A program made the translations under genes and the position numbers. A stretch of 57,997 nucleotides of DNA. Origin: Bacteroides sp. (lineage in GTDB: Bacteria; Bacteroidota; Bacteroidia; Bacteroidales; Bacteroidaceae). Of the stretch, positions 7,958 through 16,032 are shown in pieces (the stretch's first letter is position 1; every line of letters begins with the position of its first letter). The stretch spans positions 10,496 to 68,492 of the forward strand of contig DXWV01000107.1 in assembly GCA_019416685.1 (NCBI GenBank), given 5' to 3'. The notes under the pieces are model-generated. The model was not told the DNA's origin. It saw only the letters and a program-made list of their open reading frames with translations, and ran no database searches.

Positions 7958-9942
7958 AGTTCGGTTATTAATTTATTAATTAGTTCTTCATCTGTAACAT
8001 AAGGCATCGTAATATGATAGTTCCCCCCATGTGTTTCGTTGAAAGCTTCACTTGTTTCCATAGCGTGCTCATTGCGTGCCCATGAACGACGGGCCACGCC
8101 GCCCATCACATCCCAAAGCATTGCCGAACGTAGTATTTCATCCACTCTTTCACTACCGTCACACACCATACCAAAACCTCCGTTTATCGCTTTTCCAATA
8201 CCCACACCGCCTCCATTGTGCAATGCAACAAGGCTCATCCCCCGGGCACAATTGCCGGCAAAACATTGCACGGCCATATCTGCCATCACATTACTACCAT
8301 CTTTTATATTAGAGGTTTCACGGAAAGGTGAATCGGTTCCACTGACATCATGATGATCACGCCCCAGCATGATAGGGCCCACTTCACCACGACGTACCAT
8401 CTCGTTGAAACGAAGTGCTATCTTCATTCTCCCCAGCGCATCCTGATACAGGATACGTGCCTGTGTACCTACTACCAAACGGTTCTTCTCGGCATCACGT
8501 ATCCAGTTATAATTATCCAGGTCCTGACCGCGGCGATTCACATCAATACACTCCATTGCAGCACGGTCGGTCTTTATCAAATCTTCGTGTTTGCCACTCA
8601 AGCATACCCAACGGAAGGGACCATAACCATAATCGAATAACTCCGGTCCCATGATATCTTCTACATAACTGGGCCAGATAAAGCCGTCTTTCTCATCCAC
8701 CCCATTACGCGAAATCTCCCGAACTCCGGCATCATAAATAGCTTTCATGAAAGAGTTTCCATAATCAAAAAAATAGGTACCACGGGCTACCAACTTTTTT
8801 ATCACTTCAAAATGGCGGTGAAGCGAAGTATCTACCAGAGAACGAAACTCTTCGGGAGATTCATGTAAGAGACGGGTTCGCTCCTCGAATGTTAACCCGG
8901 CAGGGCAATAACCACCATCATAAACAGCATGACAAGAGGTCTGATCGGAAAGTAGCTCAATAGGTATATTTTCTCTTTCGGCATATTCTAAAAGATCGAC
9001 TACATTACCATGATAGGCCACAGAGCAAGGTTCACCGTGTCGCATTGCTTCCTGTACCATGTGGTAAGCCTCACACATATCATCTGTCACATGTCCTACC
9101 CATCCTTGCTTGTACCGGGTTTCAATACGGGAAGCATCTACCTCGGCCACTATGCAAGCTGCCCCGGCAATCTCTGCTGCCTTGGGCTGAGCACCACTCA
9201 TACCTCCCAAACCGGAAGAGACAAACAAATGTCCCCGTAAATCCTTATCCTGGGGAATACCAAGTTTCATACGACCGGCATTCAACAAAGTATTAAAGGT
9301 ACCATGTACAATCCCTTGTGGCCCGATATACATCCAGCCACCGGCAGTCATCTGACCATAATTGGCCACTCCCATTTGCATAGCCACATGCCAGTCATGC
9401 TGATTATCGAACTGCCCCACCATCATAGCATTGGTAATTATTACGCGGGGAGCATCAGGACGTGAACGGAAAAGCCCCAGTGGATGCCCTGATTCCACTA
9501 CAAGAGTTTGCTCCTGAGTCAGTTCTTCAAGATACTGCTTAATAAGGCGGTATTGCATCCAGTTTTGACACACTTGTCCGGTCTCACCATAGGTAACAAG
9601 TTCATAAGGATAGAGGGCGATATCAAAACAAAGGTTATTATCAATCATTAGCTGGAAAGCTTTACCTTCGATGCATTTACCCCGATATTCATCAATAGGT
9701 CTGGCTTTTAAGTCGCCTTCGGGACGGAAACGATAACCGTAAATTCTTCCACGTGTACGAAGCTCCTCCATAAATTCAGGAGCCAGTTGTTCATGCAATT
9801 CTGTAGGAATGTAGCGCAAAGCATTCTTCAAAGCAGTAGCTGTCTGCGCTGGGGTAAGCGTATAACCACGATCCGGTGCCCGCCGTATACCTTCTACAAA
9901 ATTTGGATAAGCAGGCAAAGTGTTGCAGAGAGTCATTTTCAT
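7954..9942 (-). CDS. hutU: Urocanate hydratase
   Basis: Urocanase adds water to urocanate to form 4-imidazolone-5-propanoate, using NAD+ as an electrophile. The NAD-binding signature SGLGGMSGAQPKAAEIAG is present near residues 242-260, and the C-terminal glycine-rich segment NGGGVGIGKAINGGFGMVCD is well conserved, as is CYGNVVDL-like YHGNVVDLLEYA. The protein is 662 residues, longer than the roughly 555 residues of the classical proteobacterial or Bacillus enzyme and closer to the eukaryotic form. It is the first gene of the hut operon proper. The 114-base gap to the upstream hypothetical gene shows no convincing promoter, so the true operon start is not fixed. Confidence 0.96.
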   Translation of the reverse strand: MKMTLCNTLPAYPNFVEGIRRAPDRGYTLTPAQTATALKNALRYIPTELHEQLAPEFMEELRTRGRIYGYRFRPEGDLKARPIDEYRGKCIEGKAFQLMIDNNLCFDIALYPYELVTYGETGQVCQNWMQYRLIKQYLEELTQEQTLVVESGHPLGLFRSRPDAPRVIITNAMMVGQFDNQHDWHVAMQMGVANYGQMTAGGWMYIGPQGIVHGTFNTLLNAGRMKLGIPQDKDLRGHLFVSSGLGGMSGAQPKAAEIAGAACIVAEVDASRIETRYKQGWVGHVTDDMCEAYHMVQEAMRHGEPCSVAYHGNVVDLLEYAERENIPIELLSDQTSCHAVYDGGYCPAGLTFEERTRLLHESPEEFRSLVDTSLHRHFEVIKKLVARGTYFFDYGNSFMKAIYDAGVREISRNGVDEKDGFIWPSYVEDIMGPELFDYGYGPFRWVCLSGKHEDLIKTDRAAMECIDVNRRGQDLDNYNWIRDAEKNRLVVGTQARILYQDALGRMKIALRFNEMVRRGEVGPIMLGRDHHDVSGTDSPFRETSNIKDGSNVMADMAVQCFAGNCARGMSLVALHNGGGVGIGKAINGGFGMVCDGSERVDEILRSAMLWDVMGGVARRSWARNEHAMETSEAFNETHGGNYHITMPYVTDEELINKLITEL

Positions 9943-10056
9943 AATAACAAGGATTAAGGATTACAAACTGTCATCTCTTACAGCTTGATAACTCTCCGCA
10001 AGATAGGAAAAAGGAAGGAAATCACAAAGATTTCAAGACATTTATTATCAAAAAGA

Positions 10057-10689
10057 TTATTTCTTTGCAGTTTTAAGTAATCTAAGATACTTCCCGGTAG
10101 TCTCGGCAGACTCGCTGTTTTCGTTCAGATAAGCTTCCTTCCATTCCGGATATGAATCCAATAAAGCACACATCCGGTCTTTCCCTACGAAATCAATTTT
10201 TCCGGAGGTAGCATCAATCTCATAATATACACGTTTCGAGACCAGACTGGAAGCAGCTATGGCATCACCAACCACCCCTCCCAACGTAACATCCATTGTA
10301 ACCGAAGAACTTGCTGCAACTACTCCAATAGGTATGGCACTAAAAAAGATATTTCCATTTACCCACATGGCAGGAGCATACCACCCACCAAAACGGAGGC
10401 GCTTATAGCGTAGTTTCTTGCAGTTAATATAAAAAGATGTATCTTCCTGCACAGCAAAACAACGGTTCTTCAGATATTTGCACAATGATTTGTTAGTATC
10501 AGCACTGATCTTGTAATCAGCTCCTCCGGACAATGAAATATTATTTTTGGTTCGCTTTTCTATTTTCAATGCCGTCACCGTGTCTCCATCATGAGCCAGC
10601 AAATCTTTCAGGTTGGAATAAACAATGTTCTGTGCGACCAGAGGCAGTCCCACAAGACTCATTAAACAAATAATCCACAGTTTTTTCAT
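10057..10689 (-). CDS. Secreted hypothetical protein
   Basis: The family of this 210-residue protein was not recognised. A clear signal peptide is present (hydrophobic core WIICLMSLVGLPLVA, cleavage likely before Gln20), with no lipobox Cys, so it is probably periplasmic. The body contains a short glycine- and alanine-rich hydrophobic segment (about residues 112-142, SAIPIGVVAASSSVTMDVTL then GGVVGDAIAASSLV) and beta-rich flanks. The start is preceded by an unusually strong Shine-Dalgarno sequence for this group (AGGAGG, 7 bases before the ATG). It lies 114 bases upstream of hutU in the same direction. Co-transcription is possible, but no functional link to histidine use can be seen. Confidence 0.75.
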   Translation of the reverse strand: MKKLWIICLMSLVGLPLVAQNIVYSNLKDLLAHDGDTVTALKIEKRTKNNISLSGGADYKISADTNKSLCKYLKNRCFAVQEDTSFYINCKKLRYKRLRFGGWYAPAMWVNGNIFFSAIPIGVVAASSSVTMDVTLGGVVGDAIAASSLVSKRVYYEIDATSGKIDFVGKDRMCALLDSYPEWKEAYLNENSESAETTGKYLRLLKTAKK

Positions 10690-10867
10690 AAGTACCTCCT
10701 ATCTACAGCATTAATCGTTTGGAAAGTTACACCATTTGACGAATTGAAGCAAATTTTTCAGTCGAAAATTTCTAAAAAAAGAAAGAAAAGCTTGACTGGG
10801 GTGTTAATTGTTAATGCAAACCAGTAGTTGGCCATTAAGTTTAAACCTGTACGGCTTTGAATGTATT

Positions 10868-11056
10868 TCACCACAGAGTAACACGGAGTTCCACAGAGTT
10901 TGAATCTTTCTTGAAACGCAGATGAACGCAGATTTTCGCAAAGGGAAACAAATCTAAAATAAAGAACTACAGTCTTTTAATCTGTGTTTATCTGTGTTAA
11001 TCCGCGTTTTATCAGATAAATAATACTCTGTAGAACTCTGTGCTACTCTGTGGTGA
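10868..11056. repeat. Nested inverted-repeat element, 189 bp
   Basis: The outer arms at 10868-10900 and 11025-11056 are complementary at about 29 of 32 positions; the left one is built from ACCACAGAGTAACACGGAG and CCACAGAGTT. The inner arms are AAACGCAGATGAACGCAGAT (from 10914) and its counterpart at 10979-11009, which contains ATCTGTGTTAATCCGCGTTT. The unit would fold into a long cruciform or RNA hairpin. Each arm is itself made of short tandem near-repeats (CACAGAG, CGCAGAT). Sequences of this ACCACAGAG / GCAGATGAACGCAG style occur as dispersed intergenic repeats in several bacterial phyla, as far as I recall. There are no flanking target-site duplications or transposase. Confidence 0.75.
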
Positions 11057-11185
11057 GTTTTGCTCATTTTTGTATGGTTTTGTGCTAAATGGTGTTTATC
11101 ATTGCCATCAGTCTCTTTCTCCGGTATCGATAAAGCCCTATCCCGTAGAGTAACGTATGAAGCCTCGGTGTGTAACGTTGTTTTA

Positions 11186-11268
11186 GATGTACATGTAAAG
11201 CAGTACGACATGTGCATGTGGAACAGTACGACATGTGCATCTCATGCAGCTTTACATGTACATGTAAA
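11186..11268. repeat. Direct repeats and perfect palindrome (ACATGT-rich)
   Basis: The 17-base unit CAGTACGACATGTGCAT occurs at 11201-11217 and again at 11224-11240, a 23-base period. TTTACATGTACATGTAAA at 11251-11268 is a perfect 18-base palindrome, and its half ATGTACATGTAAA also occurs at 11187-11199. The core ACATGT appears repeatedly on both strands. This could be a multi-site binding region for a dimeric protein or a decayed repeat array. Confidence 0.7.
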
Positions 11269-11501
11269 ACAAGGCTGCACACTGGGTAAAAGAGTGTTCT
11301 TTTCTGACAAAGACAAAGTACACACCGGGCAAGGGTAATGATGCCGTCTATGGGCACTTCCGCTACCGAAATGATATGCCCATAATCTTCGTTACTGTAC
11401 AGTATTAATATTTTCTCCTGAAACAGCTCCACTTTAGTTAATAAAAAGTAAATCTGCTATTGACAAAAACAAGCCCCATATCCGCTACCTGTTAATTATA
11501 C

Positions 11502-11509
11502 TACTTTTG
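11502..11509 (+). promoter_or_regulatory. Candidate -7 box for the MutS-family gene
   Basis: TACTTTTG matches the Bacteroides -7 consensus TAnnTTTG and lies 19 bases before the ATG at 11529, so the leader would be very short. No good TTTG -33 box is seen at the usual spacing, so support is partial. Confidence 0.45.
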
Positions 11510-11528
11510 TAAGAAACAATAAAATAAT

Positions 11529-13343
11529 ATGGAACAGCTAAAGGATATTATCAATACTTATCAGGATATTATTAAGGATGCAGAGCAGAAACTCGGAAAA
11601 GCAAAGCAACGTATCTACCGTATCGGTACTTTAAGACTAATATTATTCGTAACCGGCATTGCAGGAGTTATCCATTTCTGGGACAATGGATGGATCGTTA
11701 TCACAGGCGTGATCGCCCTAACTTTCGTCCCTTTCCTTTTTCTGGTAAAGTTACACAACCGTTTGTTCTATCAGAAAGAGTATCTTGAAAAGAAAATAGA
11801 AATAAACCGGCAAGAACTTCACGCCATAGAATATGACAGTTCTTCTTTTGACAGCGGAGAAGAATTTATCGATCCGGCACACCTCTATTCATATGACCTG
11901 GATGTGTTTGGTGAACGTTCACTTTTCCAGTATATCAATCGTACTTCAACAGATTTAGGTAAAAAACGACTGGCTGCCTGGCTCAATACCCATCTGGAAA
12001 ATAAAGCTGAAATAGAAAAACGTCAGGAAGCCGTAAGGGAACTTGCTCCGGAACTAAAAATGCGCCAACGTTTCCGTATACTCGGTTTACTATACAAAGG
12101 AAAATCTGCTGATGAAGAGGAAATAAAGGCATGGGCCGGTAGCCCCAGTTATTATAGGAATCATGCTATTCTTCGGGCACTTCCTTTCATTGTTCCTGCT
12201 ATTAATATCCTATTCATTGTACTGGCCATAGCAGGTATAGTATCAGGTACAGTACCCGGTGCCATCTTCGTTGGATTTTTCCTTCTCAGTTTTGCCTTTT
12301 CAAGAGGAATAACAAAGATGCAGGCGCTATACGGAAAGAAGCTTCAGATACTTGCTACTTATGCCAGTCTCATTCATATCATTGAAGAAAAAGAATTTCA
12401 CAGTGCTGCACTACAAGAGATAAAGGTACTTGTGGGGGGCGACAAACAAACCGCCTCACAGGCTGTTAAAAAACTTACTGCTTTGATGAATGCACTTGAC
12501 CAACGTAATAATATGCTGATGTCTTTCGTTCTGAACGGTGCTCTTTTCTGGGAATTACGACAGATTATGCGGATAGAAGCCTGGAAAGAAAAGCATGCTT
12601 CTGAACTCCCATCCTGGCTCAAAGCTATCGGAGAAATGGATGCTTATTGTTCATTAGCTACTTTCGCTTACAACCATCCGGAGTATATCTACCCACAAAT
12701 TACTTCTACTCCCTTCTCTATGGAAGCGGAAGCATTGGGACATCCACTCATGAACCGTGATAAGTGTGTATGCAATGATATAGACATCGCCAAACGTCCA
12801 TTCTTCATCATCATTACAGGGGCTAACATGGCAGGGAAAAGTACGTATCTGCGTACAGTAGGAATCAACTACCTATTAGCCTGCATAGGTGCACCTGTAT
12901 GGGCCAAACGAATGAAACTGTATCCGTCCCGACTAATCACCAGTCTACGCACCAGCGATTCACTTACGGATAATGAATCTTATTTCTTTGCCGAACTAAA
13001 ACGTCTGAAACTTATCATCGATAAGCTCAATGCAGGCGAAGAGCTATTTATCATTCTTGACGAAATATTAAAAGGAACAAATTCCACCGATAAGCAAAAA
13101 GGTTCTTTTGCCCTTATCAAGCAATTTATGGCACTGCAAGCCAATGGCATCATAGCCACACACGACCTTATGTTGGGGACACTTATTAATCTCTTCCCCG
13201 AAGATATCCGTAACTATTGTTTTGAAGCAGAGATCACCAACAATGAGCTTACTTTCTCTTATCAAATGAAGAACGGAGTAGCACAGAATATGAATGCTTG
13301 TTTCTTAATGAAAAAAATGGGGATTGCCGTCATAGACGACTAA
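11529..13343 (+). CDS. Membrane-anchored MutS-family ATPase
   Basis: The 604-residue protein carries a MutS domain V-type ATPase at its C-terminus. The Walker A motif is GANMAGKSTYLRT at about residues 430-442, a signature Ser/Thr segment SLRTSDSLTDNESYFFAEL follows, and Walker B is LFIILDEILKGTNSTDK near 505-520, with a later ATHDLML. The mismatch-binding N-terminal domain of true MutS is absent. Instead there are two hydrophobic hairpins, at about residues 35-73 and 215-258, separated by a soluble segment, so the protein should sit in the inner membrane. It resembles the MutS-related proteins of Bacteroidetes, whose role is not established. It is a single gene, convergent with the GH3 gene that follows, and its last codons form part of a terminator hairpin. 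Confidence 0.88.
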   Translation: MEQLKDIINTYQDIIKDAEQKLGKAKQRIYRIGTLRLILFVTGIAGVIHFWDNGWIVITGVIALTFVPFLFLVKLHNRLFYQKEYLEKKIEINRQELHAIEYDSSSFDSGEEFIDPAHLYSYDLDVFGERSLFQYINRTSTDLGKKRLAAWLNTHLENKAEIEKRQEAVRELAPELKMRQRFRILGLLYKGKSADEEEIKAWAGSPSYYRNHAILRALPFIVPAINILFIVLAIAGIVSGTVPGAIFVGFFLLSFAFSRGITKMQALYGKKLQILATYASLIHIIEEKEFHSAALQEIKVLVGGDKQTASQAVKKLTALMNALDQRNNMLMSFVLNGALFWELRQIMRIEAWKEKHASELPSWLKAIGEMDAYCSLATFAYNHPEYIYPQITSTPFSMEAEALGHPLMNRDKCVCNDIDIAKRPFFIIITGANMAGKSTYLRTVGINYLLACIGAPVWAKRMKLYPSRLITSLRTSDSLTDNESYFFAELKRLKLIIDKLNAGEELFIILDEILKGTNSTDKQKGSFALIKQFMALQANGIIATHDLMLGTLINLFPEDIRNYCFEAEITNNELTFSYQMKNGVAQNMNACFLMKKMGIAVIDD

Positions 13344-13352
13344 TCCCCATTT
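13315..13352 (-). terminator. Intrinsic terminator overlapping the mutS-like 3' end
   Basis: The arms AAATGGGGATT (13315-13325) and AATCCCCATTT (13342-13352) form an 11-base stem. On the minus strand the hairpin is followed by a T-run (complement of the A-run at 13311-13317), so it is a good terminator for the GH3 gene that ends at 13378. Its left arm lies inside the last codons of the plus-strand ATPase gene. Confidence 0.75.
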
Positions 13353-13377
13353 CCTACGATTCTTCAACTAACTCTTT

Positions 13378-15969
13378 TCATTTCAACTGAAGACTCAGCT
13401 TATTTTCCGGCAAAGTATTCGAACTGTTACCATACATAATTTCATAGTCTCCCGGTACAATACGCATGGTATTAGTTTCGGGATCAAAAAATTCAAAAGC
13501 ATCCGGTGAAAGTGTGATGTTGACTGTAGTAGACTTACCCGCTTTCAAGGTTACCGGACGGAACGCCCGAAGGCTTTTCACCGGTCCCTCCTCATCGTCC
13601 GCTTTACGAATATAGATCTGTACTACCTCAGTTCCATCGCGTTTGCCTGTATTCTTTACATTAACTTTAAATTGTACCGGCTGATTGATAGTAGCCACCC
13701 GTTTATTTAATCCGGCTTTTGAAAGTTGGAATGTTGTATAACTCAATCCATAACCAAAGGGAAATAAGGGACTCTCTGTCATATACCGATAAGTGCGTCC
13801 TTTCATACTATAATCTTCAAAATCGGGTAACTGCTCTGTGTTTTTATAGAAAGTAACAGGTAATTTACCACTCGGATTATAATCACCAAATATGATATCA
13901 GCGACTGCTGTTCCGCCAGCCTGACCGGGATACCATGCTTGCAATATGGCATCACATGATTGAGTTTCGGGAACCAATGCCATTGCCGAACCGGAACAAT
14001 TGACAAAGATCACTTTCTTACCAGCTTTCTTCAATGCCTTCAGAATGTTACGCTGTACTTCCGGCAGTTCGATTGAAGTCCGATCACCACCAACAAAGCC
14101 GGGACAATTCACAAAGTTCTTCTCTTCACCTTCGAGATTAGGAGAAATACCACCAACAAAAATTACAACATCCACATCCTTCACTCTTTCGGCTACTGCT
14201 TCGGGAGCAATCTGACGATAGATACCCAAGTCGAAACGCAATACAGCCTCAGCACCAGCCTGCATATATTCTATCTTGATCTTATACTCTTTCCCGGCAG
14301 CAGCTTTCAGGGTATATTCCCTTTTAGCACTGGCGTGTGTACCCCAATAGTTAATGACCTCTTGTCCATTCACGTATACACGATAGCCATCATCACCTTC
14401 AATAACCAATGTATAATCGCCATTGTTCCGCGGGCGAAAAGTCCCCTCATACGAAGCAGTAAAGTTGTAAAGGTTCACTCCCGGAGCATACACTGTGTTA
14501 CCGCCATTATTGAAATTGAAAGGAGTGCTGACTTGTTGGATAGCTGCCACTTCACCTTTCAAATCCAGATTATTCCAATAGGTACCGGTAAAGCCAGGTT
14601 TACCGTTGTTAGATATTTCACTGAAATAAGAATCGAATACTTGGTTCGTGAGTAACTCACATCCTTTCTCGTAAATAACATTACCTATTTTATTACGGAC
14701 TCCTTCAAGAACAGTCACCGTGTGAGATGGAGTCCCTTCATAATTTCCCCATTGCATGACTGAATCGTTTGCATTAGGTCCCATTACTGCTATACGAGCA
14801 CCGGTTTTACCCAATGGCAATACCCCATTGTTGTGTAGCAACACCATCGACTTGTGGGTAATATCCAAAGCCATTTGCTTGTGCATCTGACAATCTACCG
14901 TATCGATACTAATCTTACTCCAAGGAACCAAAGCATCATCGTCCATCTCTCCTAATTCAAAACGGGCTTTCAACAGACGAAACAAGCTGGTGTTGATTCT
15001 CTCTTCAGAGATAAGCCCCTCTTTTACCGCCTTGTCCAAGTGAGCGTATTCAATGCCACACTCCAAATCCGTTCCACTGAACACAGCTGCTGCACTGGCA
15101 TCGGCCGCGTTCTTGTGGGTAGCATGGCGATCACTATAGAAAAAGTCACTGATAGCTCCGCAATCACTCACCACCACATGCTTATATCCCCAATCGTCAC
15201 GCAAAATCTGAGTCAGCAGTCGATTACTTCCACAGCAAGGATCGCCCTCAAATCGGTTGTAAGCACACATTACCTCTTTCACATCGGCTTCTTGCACCAA
15301 TGTTTTAAAAGCCGGTAAATAGGTTTCCCACAAATCGCGGGGAGAAATATTTTCAGCATTGAAGGAGTGTCGTTTAGCTTCCGGCCCGCTATGCACTGCA
15401 TAGTGCTTGGCACAAGCGTGAAGTTTATCATACTTGGCATCGGCCGGCCCTTGCAAACCATTTACTACTGCCACTCCCATACGACTTGTCAAATAGGGAT
15501 CTTCTCCATAGGTCTCCTGACCACGTCCCCAGCGCGGATCACGGAAGATATTTACATTGGGAGTCCAAAAAGTCAAGCCTTCGCAACGCACGCCTCTCCG
15601 ACCTTGCCGATGTGCATCGTGATACTTGGCACGAGCCTCATCGCTGATTGCTGTGAATATACCCTCTATGGCTTTGTCATCAAACGATGATGCCATCCCC
15701 ATCGTAATTGGGAAAACAGTAGCGATTCCGGCACGAGCCACACCGTGTAACGCTTCATTCCACCAATCGTAGTGAGCTATACCCAAACGCTCTATCGGGA
15801 AAGATTCATTTTGCATCAAGGTTACCTTTTCTTTTAAGGTTAGCCGCCCTAACAAATCTTCGGCACGCTCTTCCAGAGAGAGATTGGGATTCTTGTAAGG
15901 CTCATTTTGTGCCATACCAACCAGAGTAGCTGTACTCAGGCATAAAGTGATAATAAGTTGTTTCATCAT
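13378..15969 (-). CDS. GH3 glycoside hydrolase with PA14 domain (beta-glucosidase/xylosidase type)
   Basis: This 863-residue exo-enzyme begins with a signal peptide (cleavage near ATLVGMAQ). The GH3 TIM-barrel domain follows, with WWNEALHGVARAG and the nucleophile Asp269 in VVSDCGAISDF. The alpha/beta sandwich domain is interrupted by a PA14 domain at about residues 455-580 (GTYWNNLDLKGE to AEAVLRFDLG), and a fibronectin III-like domain closes the protein. PA14 inserts in GH3 enzymes usually shape the substrate pocket. The sequence is in the beta-glucosidase or beta-xylosidase group, and the exact sugar cannot be fixed. It is the last gene of the PUL, 63 bases after the other GH3, and is followed by a terminator shared with the convergent gene. 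Confidence 0.92.
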   Translation of the reverse strand: MMKQLIITLCLSTATLVGMAQNEPYKNPNLSLEERAEDLLGRLTLKEKVTLMQNESFPIERLGIAHYDWWNEALHGVARAGIATVFPITMGMASSFDDKAIEGIFTAISDEARAKYHDAHRQGRRGVRCEGLTFWTPNVNIFRDPRWGRGQETYGEDPYLTSRMGVAVVNGLQGPADAKYDKLHACAKHYAVHSGPEAKRHSFNAENISPRDLWETYLPAFKTLVQEADVKEVMCAYNRFEGDPCCGSNRLLTQILRDDWGYKHVVVSDCGAISDFFYSDRHATHKNAADASAAAVFSGTDLECGIEYAHLDKAVKEGLISEERINTSLFRLLKARFELGEMDDDALVPWSKISIDTVDCQMHKQMALDITHKSMVLLHNNGVLPLGKTGARIAVMGPNANDSVMQWGNYEGTPSHTVTVLEGVRNKIGNVIYEKGCELLTNQVFDSYFSEISNNGKPGFTGTYWNNLDLKGEVAAIQQVSTPFNFNNGGNTVYAPGVNLYNFTASYEGTFRPRNNGDYTLVIEGDDGYRVYVNGQEVINYWGTHASAKREYTLKAAAGKEYKIKIEYMQAGAEAVLRFDLGIYRQIAPEAVAERVKDVDVVIFVGGISPNLEGEEKNFVNCPGFVGGDRTSIELPEVQRNILKALKKAGKKVIFVNCSGSAMALVPETQSCDAILQAWYPGQAGGTAVADIIFGDYNPSGKLPVTFYKNTEQLPDFEDYSMKGRTYRYMTESPLFPFGYGLSYTTFQLSKAGLNKRVATINQPVQFKVNVKNTGKRDGTEVVQIYIRKADDEEGPVKSLRAFRPVTLKAGKSTTVNITLSPDAFEFFDPETNTMRIVPGDYEIMYGNSSNTLPENKLSLQLK

Positions 15970-16032
15970 ATTCCTTTTTATTTATTTTTATTCCTGCACA
16001 AGTCTATCAGTAATAACTACCTATTGAATTAT

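Larger units (their letters stand above)
10690..11528. other. Repeat-rich 0.84 kb spacer
   Basis: No convincing gene is present here. The left 170 bases are AT-rich and unremarkable. The rest holds a nested inverted-repeat element (10868-11056), a cluster of direct repeats and a perfect palindrome (11186-11268), an 8-base inverted repeat TATGGGCA/TGCCCATA (11349-11356 and 11377-11384), and the -7 box for the following plus-strand gene. Short minus-strand frames overlap the repeats, but their composition (runs of Cys, His, Thr and Val from the repeats) argues against real proteins. Confidence 0.7.

Noticed and set aside
10868..11268. Possible CRISPR array or insertion sequence in the repeat-rich spacer
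   Set aside because: The repeats are inverted or too few, spacers are not of uniform length, no cas or transposase gene is nearby, and no target-site duplication was found.
10954..11432. Minus-strand frames of 87 and 115 codons in the repeat-rich spacer
   Set aside because: They run through the inverted and direct repeats, their residues (strings of Cys, His, Thr, Val) reflect repeat translation in several frames, and no ribosome site or family signature was seen. A decayed gene fragment cannot be excluded for the first 35 residues of the longer one.
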